From a virus: a stretch of 36,928 bases of DNA. A model generated the notes under the pieces. The model saw only the letters and a list, made by a program, of their open reading frames with translations, ran no database searches and had not been told where the DNA came from. The translations under genes and the position numbers were made by a program. Shown piece after piece: positions 18,337 through 25,063 of the stretch (positions are counted from its first letter, which is position 1; each line of letters starts with the position of its first letter). The stretch spans positions 1 through 36,928 of IMG/VR virus record IMGVR_UViG_3300043411_001451; one strand, written 5' to 3'.

Positions 18337-18857
18337 TATGTAGTTCGTTTTTCCCTATGAGATTCTTTTACTCCTCTTCTTACTTCTGAGTTTGCGCTCT
18401 CCTCTTCTTCCATTTTCTCTGAGATCTTTTCGTATGTTGGCCACATCTTCGTGACCTTCTCGAGCATTGAAAGTATCTTATCACCATGAGTATCGAAATT
18501 AAGAGACCGTATATAAACATTTGCTTCGTCTATTTTATCTGCGTATCCTTTATATAATATCTGATTCTTTGTCAGGATTATCCTGGGATAAGCTTCTCTG
18601 ATATCTCGTAATTCCTCTATTTTGGCATCATCCACCTTTCCAGCGAGATAACCTTTCAGCACAATCTCAGTTCTTTCGTCAATTGGTACCTTGTATATTT
18701 TAGATCTAGGATCTTCAAACATGTAAGCGGCCCACATAAAATGACCAGCTTTCTTCTCTCCAAAGCGATCTACTTGCCTTTTAATATCAGGTATGTATCT
18801 AAGCTCTGGATTTTGTTCAAAGAAATCTTTTTCCGGATCTCCCTCTATTGCATGCAT
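18336..18857 (-). CDS. Conserved-looking protein upstream of packaging genes
   Basis: This 173-aa protein begins with an acidic segment (FFEQNPELRYIPDIKRQVDRFG) and is helical and charged throughout, with a Glu/Lys-rich C-terminus (KISEKMEEEESANSE). There is no membrane segment. Proteins with a 'NPEL.YIP' start and an 'MWA.YMFEDP' motif recur, to my memory, in Bacteroidota phage late regions without known function. Its stop overlaps the SPFH start by one base. Confidence 0.55.
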   Translation of the reverse strand: MHAIEGDPEKDFFEQNPELRYIPDIKRQVDRFGEKKAGHFMWAAYMFEDPRSKIYKVPIDERTEIVLKGYLAGKVDDAKIEELRDIREAYPRIILTKNQILYKGYADKIDEANVYIRSLNFDTHGDKILSMLEKVTKMWPTYEKISEKMEEEESANSEVRRGVKESHREKRTT

Positions 18858-18888
18858 CTGGTTCTATTTTATATAATGTAATAAGATG

Positions 18889-18921
18889 AACCCTAGTAGG
18901 TCCTTTACATCTACTAGGGTT
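18889..18921 (-). other. Perfect 11-bp stem-loop in intergenic gap
   Basis: AACCCTAGTAG pairs perfectly with CTACTAGGGTT around an 11-nt loop, between a small membrane gene and the 173-aa gene. No T-run follows on the minus strand, so it is not a classical terminator; on the plus strand TTTCTTT follows after two bases. It could be a processing site, an mRNA stabiliser or a bidirectional attenuator. The gap (18858-18961) contains no ORF. Confidence 0.5.
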
Positions 18922-18961
18922 GCTTTCTTTATGCGCCACACATAAAATCTTTTTACAATTC

Positions 18962-19114
18962 TTATTCTTTAGGCGTACTATCATCTGAAGGTTTGAATTT
19001 GTTATAAATCCATTTAAAGAATCCTACTATGAGGTCTTTAAGCCCCAGTCCATAGACCGATACTATAAATCCTACAAACAGGACTAATAGAAAAATAATG
19101 ATTATACTAAACAT
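18962..19114 (-). CDS. Small single-pass membrane protein
   Basis: This 50-aa protein begins with a strongly hydrophobic segment (MFSIIIIFLLVLFVGFIVSV), continues through an amphipathic stretch with Lys and Trp (FFKWIYNKFK), and ends with a charged tail. The start overlaps the RuvC stop by 8 nt (ATGTTTAG). One membrane span plus a charged tail would suit a holin-like or membrane-regulator role, but nothing specific proves it. The SPFH membrane protein lies two genes downstream. Confidence 0.55.
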   Translation of the reverse strand: MFSIIIIFLLVLFVGFIVSVYGLGLKDLIVGFFKWIYNKFKPSDDSTPKE

Positions 19115-19553
19115 TTTTTATAGTTTCTTGAGCAAAATGATATATTCCTATGGCATCTGCCTCATTGTGATCCTTCACATGAGGATATGTCTTTTTTATT
19201 TCAGCAACCATTTCTGGCTTCTTAGCATTCCCGTTTCCAGTGATGAATTTCTTCACTGACTTTGAAGATATTGGAACTGCCTTGATGTTGTTTAATTCCG
19301 CTAGTACTAGTATAATTGCTTCTAGATTGCAGTGGAATTGTACACCTGTGAAGTGTCCTCCAGCAGGTCTTTCATATGCAATCATCTCAGCGTTTGACTC
19401 TTTTAAAAGTCTTTCCAGATGAGCATAGAAATCCAGGAGTCTTCTTCCTTTTGATTCTTTTGCTGGTCCCAGGTTATGAAAACCTGTTGCTACTATTTCA
19501 GGACCGTAGCAGTAGCCAAATACCGTGGCGGGGTCTATTGCTAAGATTTGCAT
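19107..19553 (-). CDS. RuvC-like Holliday junction resolvase
   Basis: This 148-aa protein has the RNase H-fold acidic set of RuvC-type resolvases: D6 in LAIDPA, a Glu in AYERPAGG near 60-67, and the C-terminal DHNEADAIGI (acidic pair near 133-137). The length fits phage RuvC enzymes. It would cut branched DNA before packaging, and the packaging genes lie just downstream. Its start overlaps the stop of the 80-aa gene by one base. The enzymatic call is well supported by the spacing of the motifs. Confidence 0.8.
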   Translation of the reverse strand: MQILAIDPATVFGYCYGPEIVATGFHNLGPAKESKGRRLLDFYAHLERLLKESNAEMIAYERPAGGHFTGVQFHCNLEAIILVLAELNNIKAVPISSKSVKKFITGNGNAKKPEMVAEIKKTYPHVKDHNEADAIGIYHFAQETIKNV

Positions 19554-19795
19554 TATTCTTGCTCTGTGTGTTTATTTGCAAGTTCTGTCAAATTTGTTAC
19601 TTTAATCCAAGCTAGTTCTTGGAGAATGTCCTCAAAAAAGTCATCAAGTATTTTAGCACTTAACGGCTTTTCTATGGATATTCGTTTGCCATAATCTCTA
19701 GCTCTTCCATACACATCTATAAATGTACAAGTAACTTCCAAACAGTTATCTACAATTCTTACCTGAAGATCGTCTTTATAAGTTCTTCTTAACAT
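19553..19795 (-). CDS. Small paralogue A (80 aa)
   Basis: Residues 10-60 align with the 66-aa protein at 20884-21084. Both show a V-R-x(3)-N core, then a hydrophobic/Thr-rich strand (CTFID.YGRARDYGK here, LTYTDSNGKKRVTGK there), then a helical acidic part (DDFFEDILQEL here, NFLRDIEDEFNEF there). The pair therefore appears to be a duplicated beta-plus-alpha family. Each copy is preceded by a structured leader ending in an A-rich tract. I recognise no function; RNA or nucleic-acid binding is only a suggestion from the leader context. Confidence 0.55.
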   Translation of the reverse strand: MLRRTYKDDLQVRIVDNCLEVTCTFIDVYGRARDYGKRISIEKPLSAKILDDFFEDILQELAWIKVTNLTELANKHTEQE

Positions 19796-19938
19796 GTGTT
19801 TTTTGTTTTTAAAACATGGACCAGGTTACGTTCGATTGAAGAGGCTTGACCTGGCCCTAGTCAACGTTGGTGGAGGTGGGGGCATCGAAGCCCCGTCTCC
19901 CATTAGCTTAAAGGCTGGAAAAAAATACTAACGTTTAA
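19796..19938 (-). ncRNA. Structured 5' leader of paralogue A
   Basis: In the minus-strand RNA the leader can form GGCCAGGT with ACCTGGTC (plus 19819-19826 and 19849-19856; the one G-U would be A-C on the plus strand) and GGGGC-TTCGAT-GCCCC (plus 19879-19894). It ends in TTTTAAAAACAAAAAACAC before the start codon. It also contains GGAGACGGG, which recurs in the leader of paralogue B at 21085-21276. It could be a cis-regulatory element or a small RNA. Confidence 0.5.
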
Positions 19939-20061
19939 TTAAGCAAAAATGCACTCAACATCTGCTGTGTCTTCCACAACTTGGTAATCGAGGAATGATG
20001 TCATTAATTCCCCGGCCTCTGTGTCTTCTAAAGACTCATAAGGCTCGTCGATAATAGCCAT
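19939..20061 (-). CDS. Small acidic protein, possibly stop-interrupted
   Basis: From ATG 20061 this encodes 40 aa (start MAIIDEPYESLEDTEAG), acidic and soluble. The same frame stays meaningful upstream (NITYSEVAE) up to a TAA at 20098-20100, and beyond that an in-frame 13-codon peptide starts at ATG 20139. If the TAA were read through, a 67-codon ORF would result. The start used is therefore uncertain. No family recognised. Confidence 0.45.
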   Translation of the reverse strand: MAIIDEPYESLEDTEAGELMTSFLDYQVVEDTADVECIFA

Positions 20062-20097
20062 TTCGGCCACTTCTGAATAGGTAATATTGCCGTTTAT

Positions 20098-20139
20098 TTA
20101 CTTGTGCCAACTAATGAGATCGAAACCTGTCACCCCCAT
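20098..20139 (-). other. Upstream in-frame 13-codon ORF
   Basis: ATG 20139 lies 3 nt after the TAA of the 59-aa membrane gene and encodes MGVTGFDLISWHK before TAA. It is in the same frame as the 40-aa gene downstream, separated by 36 nt of open frame. It may be the true start of one 66-aa protein broken by a single stop (mutation, sequencing error or read-through), or a regulatory leader peptide. Confidence 0.4.
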
Positions 20140-20142
20140 TTT

Positions 20143-20322
20143 TTACTCAGTTACCGTAGTACTTACGCTATCTGGAGTAGTTACTGATGTATCTACAGCT
20201 GTAGAATCAATAAGTTCTACTGGTTGTTCCGTTGGTTCAGCTGAACCTGAAAAGAAGTTTACACCTGCCCAGATAACAACAGCCCCAAGTAGGATGTATA
20301 CAAGAGTTCTAAATGCTTTCAT
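20143..20322 (-). CDS. Small single-pass membrane protein
   Basis: This 59-aa protein has an N-terminal transmembrane segment (FRTLVYILLGAVVIWAGVNFF) and a Ser/Thr/Glu-rich, probably external tail. A Lys near the start favours an N-in orientation. The next ORF begins 3 nt after its stop. The leader (ATATCAAATTAACAAATC) is A/T-rich without Shine-Dalgarno. Function is unknown. Confidence 0.6.
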   Translation of the reverse strand: MKAFRTLVYILLGAVVIWAGVNFFSGSAEPTEQPVELIDSTAVDTSVTTPDSVSTTVTE

Positions 20323-20364
20323 GATTTGTTAATTTGATATGTTTTAAATGCTTTTTTAAAGGGC

Positions 20365-20387
20365 GGAGGTTTGCCTATACAACCTCC
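20365..20387 (-). other. 7-bp hairpin near tRNA-like gene
   Basis: GGAGGTT (20365-20371) pairs perfectly with AACCTCC (20381-20387) around 9 nt. It lies 13 bp downstream of the tRNA-like gene on the minus strand. With no T-run it is more likely a processing or stabilising structure than a terminator. Confidence 0.4.
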
Positions 20388-20399
20388 AAAGGTTTATCT

Positions 20400-20484
20400 A
20401 AAGATGTGAGAGAATCGAACTCTTCGCGCACGCCTATAGTTGCGTGCCTGTGTACCCAGTGTAATCCCACTATACTAACATCTT
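20400..20484 (-). tRNA. tRNA-like gene, anticodon unclear
   Basis: The 85-nt minus-strand transcript has a perfect 7-bp acceptor stem (AAGATGT with ACATCTT) and a T arm with loop TTCGATT and four of five stem pairs. TA-GTAT-AGTGGGATT resembles a D arm. The next stem, GCACGC with GCGTGC, closes an 8-nt loop lacking U33, and 12 extra bases, including an imperfect copy TACACTGGG/TACACAGGC, precede it. I cannot assign an anticodon. It may be a degenerate or duplicated-segment tRNA, or a class II tRNA I failed to fold. Confidence 0.5.
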
Positions 20485-20571
20485 TATTTCTGGGTCAGGG
20501 CCTTGAGAAAACCTACACCTATTTCTAGGAGGAATAATTATAACTCCGGTTTCCTAACCTTTTCTTAGTAG

Positions 20572-20644
20572 TAGCGGGGGCAGGACTCGAACCTACGACC
20601 TCCAGATTATGAGTCTGGCGAGCTACCAACTGCTCCACCCCACA
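20572..20644 (-). tRNA. tRNA-Met (CAT anticodon)
   Basis: The 73-nt minus transcript folds as a full cloverleaf: D arm GAGC-AGTTGGTA-GCTC, anticodon arm CCAGA-CTCATAA-TCTGG (anticodon CAU), T arm GTAGG-TTCGAGT-CCTGC. The acceptor is TGTGGGG with CCCCGCT, where position 1-72 is a U-U mismatch and one pair is wobble. The anticodon stem lacks the three G-C pairs of initiator tRNA, so it is elongator Met or, if the wobble C is modified, Ile2. Confidence 0.85.
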
Positions 20645-20650
20645 ATTTAA

Positions 20651-20884
20651 TTATAACAAAGGCTCTTCGCCTCCTTGATCTTGAGGATACATGATTCCCG
20701 TTGCTGCCAACATGCTTTGGTATGCAATCATAGCTTCATCTAAACCTTTTCCACTATCTCGTAACTCACCAAGTTTATACCCGAAGTTAACCATTAAGGA
20801 AACATACTCACCAGAACGCATAGACATCATAAATTCATGTTTGTCCTGGATTTTATCTAAATCGTATACTACTGTTGCGGTCAT
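20651..20884 (-). CDS. Small hypothetical protein (77 aa)
   Basis: This 77-aa acidic protein is mainly helical (FMMSMRSGEYVSLMVNFGYKLGEL), with a Met-rich middle and an acidic end. There are no membrane or signal segments. It sits between paralogue B, whose stop it overlaps by one base, and the tRNA-Met gene 6 bp downstream. No family recognised. Confidence 0.55.
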   Translation of the reverse strand: MTATVVYDLDKIQDKHEFMMSMRSGEYVSLMVNFGYKLGELRDSGKGLDEAMIAYQSMLAATGIMYPQDQGGEEPLL

Positions 20885-21084
20885 TAGTTCTGGTTATAGA
20901 ATTCGTTAAACTCGTCTTCAATATCTCTTAGAAAATTTTTGACTACCTCTATATCGTAGCCATGTCCATTTTCAGGAAACCCTAATGTCTTTCCCGTGAC
21001 CCTCTTCTTCCCATTGCTATCAGTGTAGGTTAATTTACACTGTATGGAATTATTCATTGCTCTTACCTTTATTCCTTCAGGCAT
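20884..21084 (-). CDS. Small paralogue B (66 aa)
   Basis: This is the shorter partner of the 80-aa protein at 19553-19795. KVRAMNNSIQCKLTYTDSNG aligns with QVRIVDNCLEVTCTFIDVYG, and VVKNFLRDIEDEF aligns with ILDDFFEDILQEL. A conserved small family with a beta hairpin plus a C-terminal helix is implied. It follows a 190-nt structured leader. Function unknown. Confidence 0.55.
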   Translation of the reverse strand: MPEGIKVRAMNNSIQCKLTYTDSNGKKRVTGKTLGFPENGHGYDIEVVKNFLRDIEDEFNEFYNQN

Positions 21085-21276
21085 TTTGTTTTATTTTTAA
21101 AGCGACACGGGATTCCCGATTCTCCACCCGTCTCCTCCCCGCTAGGTATTGTCCTAGCCCCATCTGCAGCAAAGGAGGATTCCTTTTTGTTGATCGTCTA
21201 CGGACGCTTTCTCTTAAAATGGTGGCTGCCTAGAGGACCTAGGCAAACCACTCATCGTGACAAGGCGGGATCCCTG
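21085..21276 (-). ncRNA. Structured 5' leader of paralogue B
   Basis: The minus transcript contains two perfect hairpins: TGCCTAG/CTAGGCA (plus 21227-21245) and GCTAGG/CCTAGC (plus 21141-21158). It also has palindromes around GGGATCCC and GGGAATCCC, and ends in TTTAAAAATAAAACAAA before the start codon. It contains GGAGACGGG, as in the paralogue A leader. Bases 21211-21229 (minus sense) match 36626-36644 in 18 of 19 positions. There is no ORF of note. Confidence 0.5.
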
Positions 21277-21678
21277 TTAGACGAACTCTATAGTAGCTCG
21301 AATTTGAAGATTCACAGGGACTTTGTCGGGATTGTCCGTTAACTCACCGTTGGGTCCAAACTTCTGAGTTCCTTCCCCATCGTTGAAGTATACTGTCACA
21401 TTTGACGTATATTGTTGTTCTGTCTCTCCTCTTGCGATGTTGGTCGCGTAATCTGATAAAGGAGGTGCTTTAAAAGTTACTTTAAAAACATTGTTATCTC
21501 TTTGCACGGTTGTGCAGGTTCTACAGCCAATTTTATGTCCTTGGATGTTTGCAGGATCCCCCTGATATGTAAACTCAAACGTTTGGGTTTCTCCACATTT
21601 GATCCTGGTCTCGACCACAGGCTTGTCGAACTCTTTTAGTCTGGTGATCCTTAATTGATCTCTTTCTACAGGTGTCAT
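21277..21678 (-). CDS. Beta-rich protein with a GCRTC motif
   Basis: This 133-aa protein is almost all beta-strand-like, with IGCRTCTT near residues 50-57 and an Asp/Gly-rich turn (YFNDGEGTQKFGPNGEL). The G-C-x-x-C-T pattern followed by alternating strands loosely recalls DUF1573-type beta-sandwich proteins common in Bacteroidota; this is a weak resemblance. No signal peptide is seen, so it is probably a virion-associated or cytoplasmic protein. It overlaps the next gene by 4 nt. Confidence 0.5.
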   Translation of the reverse strand: MTPVERDQLRITRLKEFDKPVVETRIKCGETQTFEFTYQGDPANIQGHKIGCRTCTTVQRDNNVFKVTFKAPPLSDYATNIARGETEQQYTSNVTVYFNDGEGTQKFGPNGELTDNPDKVPVNLQIRATIEFV

Positions 21679-21962
21679 AGTTTAAATTTAATTCCTAGTA
21701 ATTGTTTGTATTCATTCCAGTTTTTACGATTCATGAAAGGTCCCCATCTTCCTTCTGAGCAACTTAAAAAGTAGCTATAAAATAGAGCAGGTGTTTTACA
21801 CCCACAGGGGCCTACACAACTTCCTTTATCAAGACACTCGCGACATACCAGAGATCTATAAAGTATTTGCTCTACGATATGGTAAGGTACCAGTATCTTG
21901 ATAAGGTTGGCCTGCACGAATGCAAACCATCTAACTGGATTAATTAAATCTTTTATTCTCAT
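21675..21962 (-). CDS. Cysteine-rich zinc-binding-like protein
   Basis: This 95-aa protein has a compact Cys cluster at residues 39-55 (CRECLDKGSCVGPCGC) and a further Cys in FLSCSEGRWGPFM. The N-terminus ([22 protein letters not shown]) is amphipathic. The 'CRECL..G.CV.PCGCKTP' layout recurs in Bacteroidota phages as far as I recall, and suggests a small metal-binding domain. It overlaps the GroEL stop by 4 nt. Not GroES. Confidence 0.6.
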   Translation of the reverse strand: MRIKDLINPVRWFAFVQANLIKILVPYHIVEQILYRSLVCRECLDKGSCVGPCGCKTPALFYSYFLSCSEGRWGPFMNRKNWNEYKQLLGIKFKL

Positions 21963-23578
21963 TGATAGAATAGTTGTTCTTGTCCTGCTTGTGCATCATC
22001 AATATTTGAGATTACACATTCTGTTGTAAGAATCATCCCAGCAATAGACGCAGCATGCTCGACAGCAATCCTGGTTACTTTAAAAGGATCTATAATTCCT
22101 TCAGCTTTCAGGTCACAAAATTGACCGGTAGCTGCATTAAATCCTCTCTCGCTTTTCCAGTCAGTGAGCAGACTCTTTCTAACGAACTCTGCGTTCTCTC
22201 CAGCATTTTCCAGAATAACTCTGAAAGGAGCTGTAATTGCATGTCGTAGGATCTCGATTCCTCGCTTGATATCTGAGTTATCCCCAGCCATTCCTGCGAG
22301 AGTACCATGAGCTACATACAATAAAGCTGTACCCCCACCTACTACAATTCCTTCTTCCACAGCTGCACGAGTCGCATGAAGCGCATCGTCTACTCTGTCC
22401 TTCTTCTCCTTCATCTCTATTTCCGAGGTAGCTCCTACGTGGATGATTGCGACACCTCCCACTAGTTTTGCCAACCTGGCCTTGAGTTGATTCTTAACGA
22501 AATCCGACGGAGCAGATGCAATGCCTTTTCTCAATTGAGAAATTCTAAAGTCAATCTTTTCTTGTTCTCCTGCTCCATCAAAGATATACGTAAAGTCCTT
22601 ATCGATTTTGATGCTCTTACACTTTCCAAACCATTTGTTATTTGGCTCTTCAAGTCTATGACCAGTTTCATCCCCGATGATTGTAGCACCTGTTAATACC
22701 GCAATGTCTTCTAAGATCTCCTTTTGTTGATCTCCGAAAGCAGGTGCCTTCACTACGACGAGTTCTCTCCCAGCCCGTGTTCTGTTGATAATAAGTGCTT
22801 GTAGAGGTTGAGCCTCCATATCTTGTACTATCAGGAACAATGGACGTCTGATGGCAAAGGCTTTTTCAAGCAGTGGTGCAATCTCAGGAAAAGCAGAGAT
22901 CCTCTTATTCACGATAACCACTTGTGGATTCTCGTACTCGACGATCCCTTCCTCCTGATTTGTGACAAAATGGGGGGATAAAAATCCCCTGTTAAATTGC
23001 ATTCCCCTCTCGATCGTGGAGTAGGTCTCATCTGTTTGAGAGCCTTCAACACTTACAGAGCCATCTGGTCCAACCTCTCTCATGGCATCAGCTATGATCT
23101 TACCGATCTCCTTGTCACCATTTGCTGAGATTGTTCCTATTTGTTCAATCTTATCAAAATCATCACCAACTTCTTCTACTTGGTGTTTGAGGTCTTTGAC
23201 GATGAATTTAGCAGCGATGTCGATACCTCTTTTGATATCCATAGGGTTTGCCCCTGCTACTATACTCTTCATCCCTTCCTCTACGATTGCCTGAGCAATT
23301 ACTGTAGCTGTAGTAGTACCGTCGCCCGCTAATTCAGCAGCTCTCTTAGCTACTTGCTTAACAAGCTGGGCTCCCATGTTCTCAACGATGTCTGGAAGAA
23401 ACACAGCTTTTGCTACTGTAACCCCATCTTTCGTAATAACCGGCTGATCAAAATTCTTTTGAATAATTACATTCCTTCCTTTTGGGCCTAGGGTTACTTT
23501 GACTGCATTGGCGAGGGCATCAACCCCCGCTTTTAATTTCTCTCTTCCTTCTCTATTGTACCTGATTTCTCTTGACAT
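21959..23578 (-). CDS. groL: GroEL-type chaperonin
   Basis: This 539-aa protein matches cellular GroEL along its whole length: [10 protein letters not shown] (29-38), TKDGVTVA (49-56), the ATPase motif GDGTTTA (85-91), and [11 protein letters not shown] with the catalytic-region DDA upstream. The end, [13 protein letters not shown], lacks the Gly-Gly-Met tail of cellular group I chaperonins. The gene would give a folding chamber for virion or other phage proteins. A GroES-like gene lies just upstream in the same operon. Start [11 protein letters not shown] matches the family start. High confidence. Confidence 0.96.
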   Translation of the reverse strand: MSREIRYNREGREKLKAGVDALANAVKVTLGPKGRNVIIQKNFDQPVITKDGVTVAKAVFLPDIVENMGAQLVKQVAKRAAELAGDGTTTATVIAQAIVEEGMKSIVAGANPMDIKRGIDIAAKFIVKDLKHQVEEVGDDFDKIEQIGTISANGDKEIGKIIADAMREVGPDGSVSVEGSQTDETYSTIERGMQFNRGFLSPHFVTNQEEGIVEYENPQVVIVNKRISAFPEIAPLLEKAFAIRRPLFLIVQDMEAQPLQALIINRTRAGRELVVVKAPAFGDQQKEILEDIAVLTGATIIGDETGHRLEEPNNKWFGKCKSIKIDKDFTYIFDGAGEQEKIDFRISQLRKGIASAPSDFVKNQLKARLAKLVGGVAIIHVGATSEIEMKEKKDRVDDALHATRAAVEEGIVVGGGTALLYVAHGTLAGMAGDNSDIKRGIEILRHAITAPFRVILENAGENAEFVRKSLLTDWKSERGFNAATGQFCDLKAEGIIDPFKVTRIAVEHAASIAGMILTTECVISNIDDAQAGQEQLFYQ

Positions 23579-23709
23579 GTGTTGGGTGTTTGATAAAAGC
23601 TAACAAGATTCTTATACTTCTTCAACTTCTCCAAGTCGTTTCTAACACTTGGATACTCGTCAGCTCTAACTAAAAATTTGGTTCCTTCTACTTCTACCTC
23701 CTTATACAT
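23533..23709 (-). CDS. 58-aa ORF overlapping groES-like and groL
   Basis: ATG 23709 lies inside the last codons of the GroES-like gene (AATGTATAA), and the ORF ends 46 nt inside groL. The peptide (MYKEVEVEGTKFLVRADEYP) has a plausible beta then helix pattern (DLEKLKKYKNLVSFYQ) and fills most of the 123-bp gap. The C-terminal 15 codons read groL sequence in another frame, so the true protein may be shaped by that overlap. Function unknown. Confidence 0.5.
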   Translation of the reverse strand: MYKEVEVEGTKFLVRADEYPSVRNDLEKLKKYKNLVSFYQTPNTCQEKSGTIEKEERN

Positions 23710-24253
23710 TCTTGTAAAAATTTGCTCCAGTCCTAATTAAAGTCTCTGGGATAATGAAAGTCAGCCCGTCATCTTCGGTGAAGCCTAGTACTTTGTCTTT
23801 TACAAAGACCATATTTGTCCACTTGTCCAAGCCGTACACGAACACTGGGGGATGCTCTCCCTTTACGATCGGACGCTCGTCCTGCCTCTCGACATACTGG
23901 AGATAGTCATGGTTGTAAGATCTAAGAGCAATTGCATCTGGCAATGCTACCAAAGATCCTGGCTTCCACTCATACTCACATTTAGGACCTGCCTGGATTA
24001 CCTTAGCCAATGGCAAAAGGATTTCTTTTAAGGAGACATAAGGAACTCCATGCTCATCGAGCAGGTAATCCTCTCCTTCTTCTAGTACTGGAGTGTACTT
24101 GTACACTCTAAGTAAGACTTCATTTCTAAGGATATCATAGATATCGTAGTCTTTAAAATAAGAGTCATCTGCCAACCACTGTTCAAAGTGGTCAATTTGT
24201 TTTGGATCTACTTCTTCTGATTCCTTATACTTTCTTATGAAGGTCGTATTCAT
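23702..24253 (-). CDS. GroES-like co-chaperonin, probable
   Basis: This 183-aa protein is longer than cellular GroES (about 97 aa) but has a matching pattern: NEVLLRVYKYTPVLEEG (44-60) for the first strand and mobile loop, and LAKVIQAGP...EWKPGSLVALPDA (82-107) for the 'G.V.AVG...VKVGD.V' core. An N-terminal 43-residue and a C-terminal 70-residue extension are specific to it. It lies immediately upstream of groL on the same transcript, as cellular groES does. T4 gp31 is a precedent for a diverged phage co-chaperonin. The call is inference from pattern and position. Confidence 0.6.
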   Translation of the reverse strand: MNTTFIRKYKESEEVDPKQIDHFEQWLADDSYFKDYDIYDILRNEVLLRVYKYTPVLEEGEDYLLDEHGVPYVSLKEILLPLAKVIQAGPKCEYEWKPGSLVALPDAIALRSYNHDYLQYVERQDERPIVKGEHPPVFVYGLDKWTNMVFVKDKVLGFTEDDGLTFIIPETLIRTGANFYKNV

Positions 24254-24599
24254 TGCTACTAATTGTTATAATGTTAGGTGTTTTTTCTGTTGTCTTCCCA
24301 AATCTCATTTGGGACTTTCCTTTGTAAAAAGCCTTCTCATATTTCTTAAACATGCTTCTGGCTTTGTTTGCTTCTTTCCTTCTCCTCTTTCTAATTTCAA
24401 GAGCTTCTTCTAGGGTATAGGTCCCTTCAATTGGAGTCATATCTAAAAACTCATCGTAATTAGCAGCTCCTACGTTGGGGCCTTTATAGCTCGTCCTCTT
24501 CTCTTTCAGAATGCCTTCTGCTTTTGGCCTCCCCGTGTAACCTTTCTCGGACCTTTTTGAGCCTCTCCAGTTCGAGGGTTTTTTCTTCTGTTTGCTCAC
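24225..24599 (-). CDS. Basic hypothetical protein
   Basis: This 124-aa protein is strongly basic: KQKKKPSNWRGSKRSEKGY at the start and RKRRRKEANKARSMFKKYEKAFYKGK in the middle. It could bind nucleic acid. The first 39 codons overlap the IHF-like gene by 116 nt; an internal ATG at 24440 would give 71 aa without overlap, but YKGPNVGAANYDEFLD just before it looks like protein. The longer start is preferred weakly. Confidence 0.5.
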   Translation of the reverse strand: MSKQKKKPSNWRGSKRSEKGYTGRPKAEGILKEKRTSYKGPNVGAANYDEFLDMTPIEGTYTLEEALEIRKRRRKEANKARSMFKKYEKAFYKGKSQMRFGKTTEKTPNIITISSNEYDLHKKV

Positions 24600-24819
24600 C
24601 TTCTTCTATCCTTTTTATGTATTTTTCTATAGAGCCCAAATATGGGTCAAAAGTTCCAAAATTCCTAACTATGATCCTTGGCATCTCTGGAAGATTCATA
24701 AAGTGTCTTATAGACCTCCAGAATTTTAGATGCAAATCGTTCACAGTTTCGGGAGTCAACGTGTTCTCGACAGCTACTTCTTTTATAATTCTCTTAACTT
24801 TATCGTTATGTAATTCCAT
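24484..24819 (-). CDS. IHF/HU-like DNA-binding protein
   Basis: This 111-aa protein has an HU/IHF-like outline: N-terminal helices (KVKRIIKEVAVENTLTPETVNDL) and then MPRIIVRNFGTFDPYLGSI (residues 46-64), where R-N-F-G-T-F matches the conserved beta-strand and Gly-Thr-Phe motif of the family. The C-terminal 45 residues are a charged helix. IHF-like genes are part of the conserved crAss-like set from memory. Roles would be DNA bending in replication or packaging. Moderate confidence; the family's Pro-containing arm is not clear. Confidence 0.6.
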   Translation of the reverse strand: MELHNDKVKRIIKEVAVENTLTPETVNDLHLKFWRSIRHFMNLPEMPRIIVRNFGTFDPYLGSIEKYIKRIEEGEQTEEKTLELERLKKVRERLHGEAKSRRHSEREEDEL

Positions 24820-25063
24820 CTTTCTTCCATTCTAGTAGGTATCCTACCTTAAACATGGGGGAAGTTTCTTGAAAGCAAACATCCACTATCATGCCATTGT
24901 ACTCTAGGACGTTATCGAAGCAGTCCTTTTTTAAGGCTTCTGCTAGAAGAGTCATCCCCTCTGGATTGGCTAGAATGAAGTTTGGCTTGATTCCAACATA
25001 ATCCTCGAACTCGAACAGAGCCATATCCAATGCTTTAAGCAAAGGTAATTTCTTCGTCTTCAT
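24806..25063 (-). CDS. Hypothetical protein (85 aa)
   Basis: I chose ATG 25063 because the upstream ATG at 25096 would overlap the 106-aa gene by a further 33 nt. The protein is mixed: a helical start (LLKALDMALFEFEDYVG), then KPNFILANPEGMTLLAEALK, then a beta end with two Cys. It overlaps the IHF-like gene start by 14 nt. No family recognised; a capsid or regulatory role cannot be told. Confidence 0.5.
   Translation of the reverse strand: MKTKKLPLLKALDMALFEFEDYVGIKPNFILANPEGMTLLAEALKKDCFDNVLEYNGMIVDVCFQETSPMFKVGYLLEWKKDGIT

Noticed and set aside
19870-19920. tmRNA or tRNA 3'-end-like stretch (T-arm-like hairpin then CCACCTCCACCA on the minus strand)
   Set aside because: The hairpin loop is TTCGAT with six bases, no acceptor partner or tag-peptide region is found, and the segment fits better as a structured leader.
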